NCBI RefSeq assembly: GCF_001904615.1
Contig: NZ_MRBY01000020.1
Span: 846-64,845, forward strand
From: [Limnothrix rosea] IAM M-220
GTDB taxonomy: Bacteria; Cyanobacteriota; Cyanobacteriia; Cyanobacteriales; MRBY01
Reading direction: 5' to 3'
Length of the DNA: 64,000 nucleotides
This document shows positions 16,964 through 25,339 of this stretch, in pieces. Within the stretch, counting starts at the first letter, position 1, and each line of letters begins with the position of its first letter. The position numbers were made by a program, and so were the translations under genes. A model generated the notes under the pieces. That model was not told where the DNA came from and searched no databases. It was given only the letters and a program-made list of their open reading frames with translations.

Positions 16964-18193
16964 ATGATTAATTCTGCCGTTCAGTCCCTGAAGCAATACC
17001 TGCAATTCCGTTTCCAGAAAGCGACAACCGTGATTGAAGCCAGTGACGGACTCGTTGAGCTGCCGGATCTGCTCAAAACCCAAATTGCCCAGAAACTAGA
17101 GGCTTTACCCAGCCCGCAGCCCTACCAAGCCACTGTCCAGACAGAAATTAGCGCCGCCATCGAAGCCTGGCAGCAAAACCTTGATGCGCCCAACAGCTTA
17201 GTTTTCCTCGGCAGTCCCGTCGAACCCATCGGCACAATTTTGAACGATAGTTTACGGCAATGGGTTGATCCACCCGCATCGATCATTACGCCCCTACCCT
17301 GTTTGACGCGGCCACTAGACCCTTGGCAACTGAAATATCAAGTGGAAAATGCCCTGCGCCCCTATGCTCAAATCGATCCGCCGGACTCTAGGGATCCAGA
17401 CCAGCAACCCGACCCAGATGCCCTAGACAATCGAAAAACCTTGATTTTAGTGCCTTGCTTGGAGCAATGTTTTTTGCGGTGTATCGGCGGTTGGGAAAGC
17501 ATTGAGTATCTACGGGATGTCGCCATTCGCCATCGCAATTGTTTTTGGGTGATGGGCTGCAACCATTGGGCTTGGGACTTTTTAGATTTTGTCTGTCAAG
17601 TGAGTGCCTATTTTAGCGAAGTAAAACCCCTCCCAGAACTTGATGGTGACATGTTAAAAGAGTGGCTCGATCCCCTCGTTAAAACCATTGTGGCGACACC
17701 ACCGGAGGAGGATAATCATCAATCTCAACATCAGGAAGGTGGCGATCGCCCCGAATATTGGGATACATTAGCCCGCAAATCCCTTGGGGTCAGTAGTATT
17801 GCCAAAAGCCTATGGTTACGAAGCTTACGACTCGAAACAGATATTCTTGAAGCCACAGAAGACCTCCGGGAATTAGAGCTTTTAGGGGAACACGACGATC
17901 AAAAAGAACCCATTGCCCTCCATGAAGTGCGCCCCTCGCTACCGATTTTTCCGCCACTGAGTGGTGATGATCGTTATTTAATGCATTCGCTGTTGATTCA
18001 CGGTCAAATGACCCGAAGCCACCTTGCCTTTAGTTTGGGGCAAGAGGAAGGACAAATTCAGTCGGAAATTCAAGCATTACTGAGGCAAGGTTTGATCGAA
18101 CGGGCTAATGGTGGCTTAACCGTCGAGGCAACCCATTACTCAAAGTTAAAAACTGAACTGAACAATAATAATTTCTTTGTGGGGGACGACTAG
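16964..18193 (+). CDS. Degenerate AAA-like protein with C-terminal winged helix, paired with MscS
   Basis: 409 aa, soluble. The middle resembles an AAA+ ATPase: LVFLGSPVEPIGT occupies the Walker A position but lacks the GK(T/S) lysine, TLILVPCLEQCFL sits where Walker B should be but has no Asp-Asp, and FWVMGCNHWAWDFL looks like sensor I. The last 70 residues (DRYLMHSLLIHGQMTRSHLA, IQALLRQGLIERANGG) look like a winged helix. So nucleotide hydrolysis is unlikely; a protein- or DNA-binding scaffold is possible (inference). The stop is 1 base from the ATG of the MscS gene, giving a tight two-gene unit. I do not recognise a named family. Confidence 0.65.
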   Translation: MINSAVQSLKQYLQFRFQKATTVIEASDGLVELPDLLKTQIAQKLEALPSPQPYQATVQTEISAAIEAWQQNLDAPNSLVFLGSPVEPIGTILNDSLRQWVDPPASIITPLPCLTRPLDPWQLKYQVENALRPYAQIDPPDSRDPDQQPDPDALDNRKTLILVPCLEQCFLRCIGGWESIEYLRDVAIRHRNCFWVMGCNHWAWDFLDFVCQVSAYFSEVKPLPELDGDMLKEWLDPLVKTIVATPPEEDNHQSQHQEGGDRPEYWDTLARKSLGVSSIAKSLWLRSLRLETDILEATEDLRELELLGEHDDQKEPIALHEVRPSLPIFPPLSGDDRYLMHSLLIHGQMTRSHLAFSLGQEEGQIQSEIQALLRQGLIERANGGLTVEATHYSKLKTELNNNNFFVGDD

Positions 18194-18194
18194 G

Positions 18195-19106
18195 ATGAAA
18201 ACGCTATTTTTCCTCGCCCAGCTCAAAATTCAAACGGTTTTATTTTTCGCCCAAACAGGGGAGTCGGGAGAGTCGCAGGAGCTATCGGATAAACTCCTCA
18301 CGGAGATCACGGCTAATAAGGTTTTACAAGCAGTGATGACTGTGGCGATCGCCTATGGTAGTTTCTGGTTGATTCAAGCGACCACCGATTGGATTTCTGA
18401 ACGGGTGCCCCGCCGTTTTCGGTTAGCCATTAAACAAGCTTTGCCATTTTGGAAAGCACTCATTCTCCTGATCAGTCTGTCCTACCTGCTTAATCTTTTT
18501 CTTAATTTATCTGAAGGTAATCTTTTCGCCCTCACCGGCACCATTGCCGTCGCCCTTGGTTTCGCCTTTAAAGATTATGCCAGCTCCGTAATTGCCGGTC
18601 TCATTGCCCTATTTGAAGCCCCCTACAGGATGGGCGATCGCATCCAAATCGCAGACCATTACGGCGAAGTCGTGGGCTATGGCTTGCGGGGTATCCAGAT
18701 TCAAACCCCCGACGACAATGTGGTCACAGTGCCCCACAACAAAACTTGGACAGAGGCAATTTCCAATGCCAATACCGGACATCTCGAAGCCCAAGTTGCC
18801 ACCAGTTTTTACTTTGCGCACCATGCCGATGCCGAAAAGATCATTTCGATTCTCTACCAAGCCGCCTACAGCAGCAAATACACTCAGCTTAAATTGCCCA
18901 TTGTTGTCGTTATGGAAGAGCAATATTGGGGGACACAATTTAAACTCCGCTGTTATCCCATGGATGCCCGCGACGAATTTATCTACAAAACAGACTTGAT
19001 TCGTCGTGCCAAGCAAGCCTTTGCACGCCATGATTTACCCTACCCAGAATTTGCGCGAATGGCAGACTCCGAAGGCGGCATCGGCAGCGGACAACTTCCC
19101 AATTAG
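18195..19106 (+). CDS. mscS: MscS-family mechanosensitive channel
   Basis: About 303 aa from ATG 18195 (one base after the previous stop, Shine-Dalgarno-like GGGGGA upstream); a longer GTG-initiated frame begins at 18177. Three membrane regions lead into the conserved pore and beta domain: LTGTIAVALGFAFKDYASS, VIAGLIALFEAPYRMGDRI, and later GEVVGYGLRGIQIQTPDDN and VVTVPHNK. The family releases solutes or ions under membrane tension; small MscS proteins in cyanobacteria may also be gated by other signals. The preceding gene is probably cotranscribed. Confidence 0.92.
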   Translation: MKTLFFLAQLKIQTVLFFAQTGESGESQELSDKLLTEITANKVLQAVMTVAIAYGSFWLIQATTDWISERVPRRFRLAIKQALPFWKALILLISLSYLLNLFLNLSEGNLFALTGTIAVALGFAFKDYASSVIAGLIALFEAPYRMGDRIQIADHYGEVVGYGLRGIQIQTPDDNVVTVPHNKTWTEAISNANTGHLEAQVATSFYFAHHADAEKIISILYQAAYSSKYTQLKLPIVVVMEEQYWGTQFKLRCYPMDARDEFIYKTDLIRRAKQAFARHDLPYPEFARMADSEGGIGSGQLPN

Positions 19107-19726
19107 GGTTTGATCGTATTTTTGAGAATATCGAGTAAACTCAAACCGCCATTAAAGAAGACATAAATCACAGAAACCATTAGCACTGCAATCACAATGG
19201 AAAGCACCATCCCGGCGGCGCTGATTAACCCATCGTCTTCCTGCAACCCAAACGCCGTCAAAAATACGCTAATGGCAGGTAATGTATTCGTGCCGGGAAT
19301 CGGAATGCTCATCGACATCGCCATCAAACAAATCGTACAACCCATCAAAACCCTTCCCCCTTGGCTTTGGCAGACCATCGGTAAACGGGGGTGGGCGATC
19401 GCCTCGACCTTCTGGAGCCACGGCAAGCCCTTCTTTAAAATGCCTTGAATTTTTTTCGTTGAAATCGTTTTGCGTTGCCAAGATGCCGGCAGCCAGAGCT
19501 TCCTACGCCCCAAAATTAGCTGTCCCGCAATCAAAAAAATCATAATCCCAAAGGGAGTCGAATAGCCCGGTGCAGGCACAGGCAGCGCCGAGGGAAACGC
19601 AAGGAGTAATAACACAATGCCAAATACTTTTTCTTCAGCGAGGGCAATCACTTGGGCAAGGCTCACCGTTTCACCGCGATCTTCTTCAAAAAAATAGCGA
19701 TTCAGTTCCTTTGATAAGCGAGCCAT
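19103..19726 (-). CDS. ExoD-family membrane protein
   Basis: About 207 aa from ATG 19726 (GGAAAAATGT just upstream); the longer frame begins with TTG at 19738. Sequence matches the ExoD family: GETVSLAQVIALAEEKVFGI, LLLAFPSALPVPAPGYSTP, ILGRRKLWLP, and a C-terminal run of hydrophobic helices. ExoD was named in Rhizobium for exopolysaccharide synthesis; its biochemical role is not known. Converges on the MscS gene with a 4-base overlap of 3' ends. Confidence 0.85.
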   Translation of the reverse strand: MARLSKELNRYFFEEDRGETVSLAQVIALAEEKVFGIVLLLLAFPSALPVPAPGYSTPFGIMIFLIAGQLILGRRKLWLPASWQRKTISTKKIQGILKKGLPWLQKVEAIAHPRLPMVCQSQGGRVLMGCTICLMAMSMSIPIPGTNTLPAISVFLTAFGLQEDDGLISAAGMVLSIVIAVLMVSVIYVFFNGGLSLLDILKNTIKP

Positions 19727-20181
19727 ACATTTTTCCAAAACAGGCGATCAGCTAACGAGAATAGCTTATTTTCTACCTATCCTAAATAATTTCCCCGACC
19801 ATTACCGCCAAAAATGCCCACCAAACCATGAGAAAACAAAAGTAACGCCCATAAATCTATAGGCTTAATTTGAGATGCCACATTCGTTATTTCTTTAATA
19901 AGATCACCCATCTTACCGCGGGCAAATTGTCCCGACAAATAACTTTGCACCATATTTTCGAGGCATTTCAGAGCGCCAGAATGACTATTCTCAGCAACTT
20001 TTTTTTATCAAGTATTTAAGTTCACCCATATTGTCTGAAAACACCTTCAAACAACACCCTTAGGTATAAATTGAGATAAAAGATTCACCCCCTCAATATT
20101 GTCCTAGCCTTGACAGATTTCAGGATTGGAATTTCCGGATAATCTTGCCGATTCTCAGAACAGTGGTAAGGAATCTTTAGG
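19727..20181. other. Long intergenic region before the kinase gene
   Basis: About 455 bases, no supportable gene on either strand. It should carry the divergent promoters of the ExoD gene (minus) and the kinase gene (plus). The sequence TAGGTATAAATT near 20062 is AT-rich and promoter-like, but no pair of boxes is compelling. Confidence 0.4.
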
Positions 20182-22635
20182 GTGGTGAATGTGAGCAATC
20201 TATTAGAGAAAAACTCCAGTTCCAATACATTAATTATCGGCAGTATTATTCAAGGGCGTTATCAAGTTCTGAGCAAGCTCAAGGGTGGCGCATTGTCGCG
20301 GACTTATCTCGTGCAGGATTTGTCCCAGCCCAATGAACCGAAATGCGTTCTGAAACATTACCCCTACAACAAAGAGATTCCCCGTCTGTACAAGACCAAT
20401 ATGCGTCTGTTTCTCAAGGAAGCGAAGCATTTACAGGTGCTCAGCGTTCATCCCCAGATTCCCCGCCTTGTGGATTATTTTGGCATTACGGATCAGGGCT
20501 GGTATTTAGTGCAAGATCTCGTTGAAGGCAAACTTGTCAACAATATTTTGCCCATGAGCGAGTACAGCGATAATTGCTGGAGTGTGTATGAGGTTGCTCG
20601 CTTTATCCACGACATTTGTGAGACGTTGCAGTTTATCCACAGCCAAAAGATTATTCACTGTGACCTAAAGCCGAACAACATTATTAGCCGTGCCACGGAT
20701 GGTCGCCTCGTGGTTATTGATTTTGGTTCAGCGCAGTATATTCCGGGCTTCCAGAGCAATGAAGATACCTCCATCACGTCGCTACGGACAAAAATTACTG
20801 TTAGTCCGTCGGGCTATTTAGCGCCAGAACAGATGAATGGTCAGCCGCAACCTTGTAGTGATTTTTATGCATTGGGCGTTATGGCGATTCAGGCATGGAC
20901 TGGTCTTGACCCTGCTCGCATCAAAAAAGATAGTCACACGGGGGAGTTTGTTTGGGATCAGTATGTCAAGATTGAACACCCTGAGGCTTGTCGCCGCCTA
21001 GTGGAAATCGTTACACGGATGGTGAAACCGGATATTGGCGATCGCTTCCGCCATGCGAGGGATCTTATTGGCGAGCTGGATGCTTTTATCCATACCTTTG
21101 ATGAAGAACAAGATGATGTCCCCCTCGATTACGGCAAAATTTCCTTTGATGATTCCACGTTATTTAAGAAGCCAGAAGAACTACCGGAGGATCTCCAAGG
21201 GCCTATTGAAGCTCAAAAACGACCCAAACCCCAATCTCTAGAGGAGACTATTTTGCCACCAGCCATGGCTAAGGATACCTACATCCAAAAGGACGATGAG
21301 GATTTTTATAAGCAAACCTTTATTCAGGGTGAAGATGAATCTCTTGATTTTGATGACTCTTTCGCTGCAGAACTGGAGCATAGCGATGACATTGTTCAAG
21401 AGGCTGAAAGTACGTCAGAACTTAGCGCCAATGATTTACCGCTCAAACTCAAGCGACCGAAGTCTGGCCCGAAGAAGTTGCCTGTATTTGCCTTGATTAG
21501 TATCAGCATCGTTATTGTGAATGGTCTATTGATTGCCTTTGGCTTGCAACATCTCATTAAAAATATGGCGACGGGGGATGTACCCGAGCCGGGTGATGAT
21601 TTTCAGCGGGCGCAGGATGCCTATGCCCAAGGGGATCTACCTGAGGCGATCGCCATCGCGAAGGCCATTCCCCAACAAAGCCCGGCCTACCAACAAGCCC
21701 AAGAAAATTTAGCCCAGTGGCAAGGGGAACTTCAGCAAGGTCAAGGTGAAACAGCAGCAGAAACCACACCGACAGAAACATCAGAACCAGAAGCTATAGC
21801 AGTAGCCACCACAGAAATAGAATCTCCAGCTGTTGCAGAAGCACCGAAACCCACACCTGCCCAAAACGAATTCCAACGGGCACAGAATGTTTATGCCCAA
21901 GGCAATTTACCGGAAGCCATTAATATTGCCAAAGCGATTCCCCAAGGTGCACCAGATTACCAAGATGCCCAGACAAATCTTGTGAACTGGGAAGGGGAAC
22001 TTCAAGCGCAAACAGCAAAAATCGAGGGGATTCAGGCAGCTCACGAGGCGCAAAACTGGCAAGACGTAGTCGCCAAGGGCAAAGAACTCAAAGATCCAGC
22101 CCTCAAGGAACAAGTTAGCCCACTGATCGAGGCCGCACAATTTGAAATTGATGTGGCAGCCTACACCAGAGTGCAAAAGGCCTTCGATTTAGCGACAAAC
22201 TATAAGTTCAATGAGGCTCTAGCAACCTTAGCCGAAGCCCCGCCTAATAGTAAGTTTGCCAATGTCATTACAGACAAGCTCGCGGAATATGAAGGCAAAA
22301 AAGCCATTCGTAATCATTTTTATCTCCAGCAGGCGGTTAATCATGCGGAAGCGCGGGAGTTTAGCGAAGCGGTGGTTTTCCTTGAGCAGATTTCTGATGA
22401 CTCCAAGCACCATGAGCTAGCGGAGGTCAAAATTGTTGAATACAGTGAAAAGCAAAAAATCAAAGAAGCCTATGAACGGTGGTCTGCAGCTCAAGCAAAG
22501 CAGCAAAACAATGATGCCAGCAGCAATAAGGTTGAGTTTACAGAAGGTTCACCTTCGGCAATGCGTCGGCAATTGCAGTCCTCTGAAATGGTGAGTCAAG
22601 TTAATCCGGGTATGGTGTTACAGCACATTACCTAG
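20182..22635 (+). CDS. Membrane Ser/Thr protein kinase with periplasmic tandem repeats
   Basis: 817 aa, GTG start (in-frame GTG codons also at 20185 and 20191). A Hanks-type kinase domain covers about residues 27-300: glycine-rich loop variant LKGGALSRTYLV, Lys58 in CVLKHY, catalytic IIHCDLKPNNI with Asp161, and DFGSAQ with Asp180. The HCD in place of HRD occurs in several cyanobacterial kinases and suggests loss of activation-loop control (inference). An acidic linker follows, then one membrane helix (about 433-455). Outside it, two near-identical units (FQRAQDAYAQGDLPEAIAIA and FQRAQNVYAQGNLPEAINIA) and further TPR-like helices run to the end. Probably senses an envelope signal. Confidence 0.9.
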   Translation: MVNVSNLLEKNSSSNTLIIGSIIQGRYQVLSKLKGGALSRTYLVQDLSQPNEPKCVLKHYPYNKEIPRLYKTNMRLFLKEAKHLQVLSVHPQIPRLVDYFGITDQGWYLVQDLVEGKLVNNILPMSEYSDNCWSVYEVARFIHDICETLQFIHSQKIIHCDLKPNNIISRATDGRLVVIDFGSAQYIPGFQSNEDTSITSLRTKITVSPSGYLAPEQMNGQPQPCSDFYALGVMAIQAWTGLDPARIKKDSHTGEFVWDQYVKIEHPEACRRLVEIVTRMVKPDIGDRFRHARDLIGELDAFIHTFDEEQDDVPLDYGKISFDDSTLFKKPEELPEDLQGPIEAQKRPKPQSLEETILPPAMAKDTYIQKDDEDFYKQTFIQGEDESLDFDDSFAAELEHSDDIVQEAESTSELSANDLPLKLKRPKSGPKKLPVFALISISIVIVNGLLIAFGLQHLIKNMATGDVPEPGDDFQRAQDAYAQGDLPEAIAIAKAIPQQSPAYQQAQENLAQWQGELQQGQGETAAETTPTETSEPEAIAVATTEIESPAVAEAPKPTPAQNEFQRAQNVYAQGNLPEAINIAKAIPQGAPDYQDAQTNLVNWEGELQAQTAKIEGIQAAHEAQNWQDVVAKGKELKDPALKEQVSPLIEAAQFEIDVAAYTRVQKAFDLATNYKFNEALATLAEAPPNSKFANVITDKLAEYEGKKAIRNHFYLQQAVNHAEAREFSEAVVFLEQISDDSKHHELAEVKIVEYSEKQKIKEAYERWSAAQAKQQNNDASSNKVEFTEGSPSAMRRQLQSSEMVSQVNPGMVLQHIT

Positions 22636-22882
22636 GAGGATTGATCTAAATGTTGTGGGTTCGCTGGATGTTGCAAGGGTAAAAGGGCGATCGCCTCAGT
22701 TCACAAATTTTGGTTAGAACAATGCCAATATTGTCGTATTGGTCTCCGCGTCACCCAGTCTCCCTCTCACCGCGTCTTCTTAGTGACCCTTAATTTTTCG
22801 TTGAATTTATGTACAGGGACCATCGCCTTTATCTGAGGCACGTTAACCTTAAGGTAGAGCGTTACAGATGGGGAGTGGGGTA

Positions 22883-23089
22883 ATGGACAATGATAATAAA
22901 TTCATTTTTTTGGTGGTGGGATTACCCATGGCGGGTTTGCTTTATGGCGGTCTCATTGTTTTATTAATGGTGACCCAACCGGGCTTTCGGGCACATCCTC
23001 TGGGGTTTGGCTTTTTGTTTTTCTTGATTCCTTTTATAATCGCTGCAACGACATGGGTTCGCGCTTCGGCAAAGGCCTATCGCAATTGA
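22883..23089 (+). CDS. Small two-helix membrane protein
   Basis: 68 aa from ATG 22883 (GGGGAG upstream supports this over ATG 22868). Two hydrophobic helices (FIFLVVGLPMAGLLYGGLI and FGFLFFLIPFIIAATTW) with a short basic C-terminus. It ends 15 bases before the next gene, so it is probably cotranscribed with the guanylyltransferase. Family not recognised. Confidence 0.6.
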   Translation: MDNDNKFIFLVVGLPMAGLLYGGLIVLLMVTQPGFRAHPLGFGFLFFLIPFIIAATTWVRASAKAYRN

Positions 23090-23104
23090 GGCAGGTAGAC
23101 AGCA

Positions 23105-24133
23105 ATGGGTTTTATTCCGGTAATTTTGGCGGGTGGTAAGGGTGAACGATTTTGGCCTCTTAGTCGCCGCGATCGCCCGAAACAGTTTTTGAGTTTAGAT
23201 GGGTCTGGGATAAGCCTCCTGCAAGCGACGGCGAAGCGTTTATTACCGGATGGGCAATGGGACAATCTCTGGATTGTGACGGCGGCAATGATTGCGGATC
23301 AAGTGCAAGAACAACTGCCCAATTTGCCCAGTAAAAATATTTTGGTGGAACCGGATCGGCGGGATACGGCGGCGGCGATCGCCTGGACTTGTGTGGAGCT
23401 CGCCAAGCATTATGACGAAAATACAGTTGTTGCTTTTTTCCCAGCAGATCACTGGATCGGTGATGAACCGAAGTTTCTGGCGACGTTAAATCAAGCGGCG
23501 GATTTTGTGGCAACACGGCAGGCGATCGCCACCATTGGTATTACCCCCGATAATCCGGCGACGGGCTATGGCTATATTGAACAGGGGGGCGCAGCGACGG
23601 ACGATATTTTTAAAGTGGCGCAGTTCCGCGAAAAGCCGGATGTGGAGACTGCAAAATCTTTTCTCGCCACAGGCAAATTTAGTTGGAATAGCGGTATTTT
23701 CCTGTTTTCCATCGGCACAGCGATTAAAGAATTGGCGATGCATGCTCCCGAAATTCTCGAACCGCTCCAAGCAAAAGGCACGGCAGCCTACGCCGAACTG
23801 CCAAAAATTAGTGTCGATTTCGCGTTGATGGAAAAAACAAAAAACGCTTATGTGCTGCCAGCTGAATTTGGTTGGGATGATTTGGGAGATTGGAAATCCC
23901 TTGAAAGATTATTACCGCCGGACGAATCTCAAAATGTCCATGTGGGCAACTACCAAGCCTTTGATACTGATGGCTCAATTGTTTACAGCGAAAACGAAAA
24001 TGAAACCATTGTTACCCTCGGTGTATCTGATGTGGTAGTCGTGCGGCAGGGCGATGTCACGATTGTGATGGATAAAAATCGTAGCCAAGATATTAAGAAG
24101 ATTTTGGGACGGCTGCCGGAAGGATTGCTTTGA
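23105..24133 (+). CDS. manC: Mannose-1-phosphate guanylyltransferase
   Basis: 342 aa, the short single-domain type without a C-terminal isomerase domain. Makes GDP-mannose from GTP and mannose 1-phosphate for polysaccharides and glycoconjugates. The nucleotidyltransferase signature is at the N-terminus (LAGGKGERFWPLSRRDRPKQ), followed by VEPDRRDTAAAIAW, FFPADHW, TGYGYIEQG, FSWNSGIFLF and GWDDLGDWKSL, all typical of the family. ATG at 23105. The next gene starts 60 bases on after a short tandem repeat. Confidence 0.93.
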   Translation: MGFIPVILAGGKGERFWPLSRRDRPKQFLSLDGSGISLLQATAKRLLPDGQWDNLWIVTAAMIADQVQEQLPNLPSKNILVEPDRRDTAAAIAWTCVELAKHYDENTVVAFFPADHWIGDEPKFLATLNQAADFVATRQAIATIGITPDNPATGYGYIEQGGAATDDIFKVAQFREKPDVETAKSFLATGKFSWNSGIFLFSIGTAIKELAMHAPEILEPLQAKGTAAYAELPKISVDFALMEKTKNAYVLPAEFGWDDLGDWKSLERLLPPDESQNVHVGNYQAFDTDGSIVYSENENETIVTLGVSDVVVVRQGDVTIVMDKNRSQDIKKILGRLPEGLL

Positions 24134-24134
24134 A

Positions 24135-24176
24135 CAGGTATCAGTGAACAGTTATCAGGTATCAGTGAACAGTTAT
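24135..24176 (+). repeat. Two exact 21-base tandem copies
   Basis: The unit begins CAGGTATCAGTGAACAGTTA and occurs exactly twice in a row, with a partial third (TCAGGG) after it. Sequences of this CAGTTATCAG type are widespread as dispersed short repeats in cyanobacterial intergenic DNA. It lies between manC and the lipoate ligase-like gene. Confidence 0.85.
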
Positions 24177-24192
24177 CAGGGAAGGGAAGGGT

Positions 24193-24924
24193 GTGAGTCA
24201 TAGTTGGCGGTATATTCCTCTGATGGAGGCTGATGGGAAGACTCAGATGGCGATCGATGAGTGGCTTTTGGAGCAACATCTCGCTGGAAAGATGCCGTCG
24301 GTTTTGCGGTTTTATACTTGGCAACCGGTGGCGATTTCCCTCGGTCGTCATCAACGCAAGTATCCGCAAGCATGGCATGGTTTGACTTATCAAGGTGAAA
24401 AGATTGATATTGTCCGTCGTCCGAGCGGTGGTCGAGCGGTGCTGCACCAAGGGGATTTGACCTACGCGGTTATTACGTCTGGATTGAAGGGCGATCGCTG
24501 CCAAATTTATAAAAGGCTATGTAGTTTTCTGATCGCGGGTTTCCGTGAATTGGGAATTGAATTAAGTTACGGCAAATCCCAACGCAACTATACTCGCCAC
24601 GACAGTTGTTTTCGCACCCATACCAGCGCCGATCTTGTGACGGAAAATGGCTATAAATTAATCGGTTCTGCTCAACTGCGCCGCAAACATGCCATCTTGC
24701 AGCATGGTTCGATTCGTCTCAATCCCGATCTAGCTTTCTACAAATCTGTTTTTTCCGAGACAAATGATGCCTCTATTGCGCCCCTAGTCCCATCCCATGC
24801 CCATCTCATCCCATATTTTCTGAGTAATGGTCAAAATCTCTGGGGAAATGACTTATCAGAACTCCCTTTACAACCTCAAGAACGACAATCCATTCTTTTC
24901 TCTACTTCACTTCCAAGACCATAA
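24193..24924 (+). CDS. Lipoate/biotin protein ligase family protein
   Basis: 243 aa, GTG start at 24193 with an AAGGGAAGG Shine-Dalgarno sequence. Belongs to the LplA/BPL fold: MAIDEWLLEQH, the central VRRPSGGRAVLHQGDLTYAV motif (the RR-x-(S/T)GG-x-x-V-x-H core), and KLIGSAQLRRKHAILQHGS. It probably attaches or transfers lipoate or octanoate to the lipoyl domains of 2-oxo acid dehydrogenases and glycine cleavage H protein. Whether it acts as ligase or octanoyltransferase cannot be told. Confidence 0.85.
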   Translation: MSHSWRYIPLMEADGKTQMAIDEWLLEQHLAGKMPSVLRFYTWQPVAISLGRHQRKYPQAWHGLTYQGEKIDIVRRPSGGRAVLHQGDLTYAVITSGLKGDRCQIYKRLCSFLIAGFRELGIELSYGKSQRNYTRHDSCFRTHTSADLVTENGYKLIGSAQLRRKHAILQHGSIRLNPDLAFYKSVFSETNDASIAPLVPSHAHLIPYFLSNGQNLWGNDLSELPLQPQERQSILFSTSLPRP

Positions 24925-25339
24925 GAGATGGTGTTGTGCCTCATTAAAACTTTTGGCAAATTTGAGATGGCAATAATTAGTGAATTCGTATTTTTCATAA
25001 AGTTAATTTTATCCATAAAACAAAAGTAATATTTTTCTTTTTTATCATCTAAATATGATTTTTTCTGGCATTTGAAAATCATAATTTTCACTGAATTATT
25101 GCAGTGTGTTTCTTTTCCCTAAAAATTTTTCTTAGGGCTTTTAGAGTAGTTTGCAAACAATTATTCGTACTTAACCAAGGTCGTTTTATTAAGGGGCTTT
25201 CTAGGGTTTTCACAGATATTTGAAAACTGATTGTCAGCAAATAGTGCATAACCCTTACGCATCAAAACGATATGTACTACGAAGGCGATCGCCTTTTTGA
25301 CATGTACTACGTACGCCTAAATTTTTGGAGACTTCTACC
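24925..25339. other. AT-rich upstream region of the giant RTX gene
   Basis: About 415 bases. The first half is very AT-rich. Near the 3' end two direct copies of ATGTACTACG (25272-25281 and 25302-25311) flank the palindrome AAGGCGATCGCCTT, 28 bases before the RTX start codon. This arrangement could be a leader hairpin or operator; no promoter boxes are obvious. Confidence 0.45.

Noticed and set aside
22700-22800. C/T-rich stretch (TCTCCGCGTCACCC) as a member of the octamer repeat family
   Set aside because: Resembles the GACACGGAG family only loosely and has no tandem structure.
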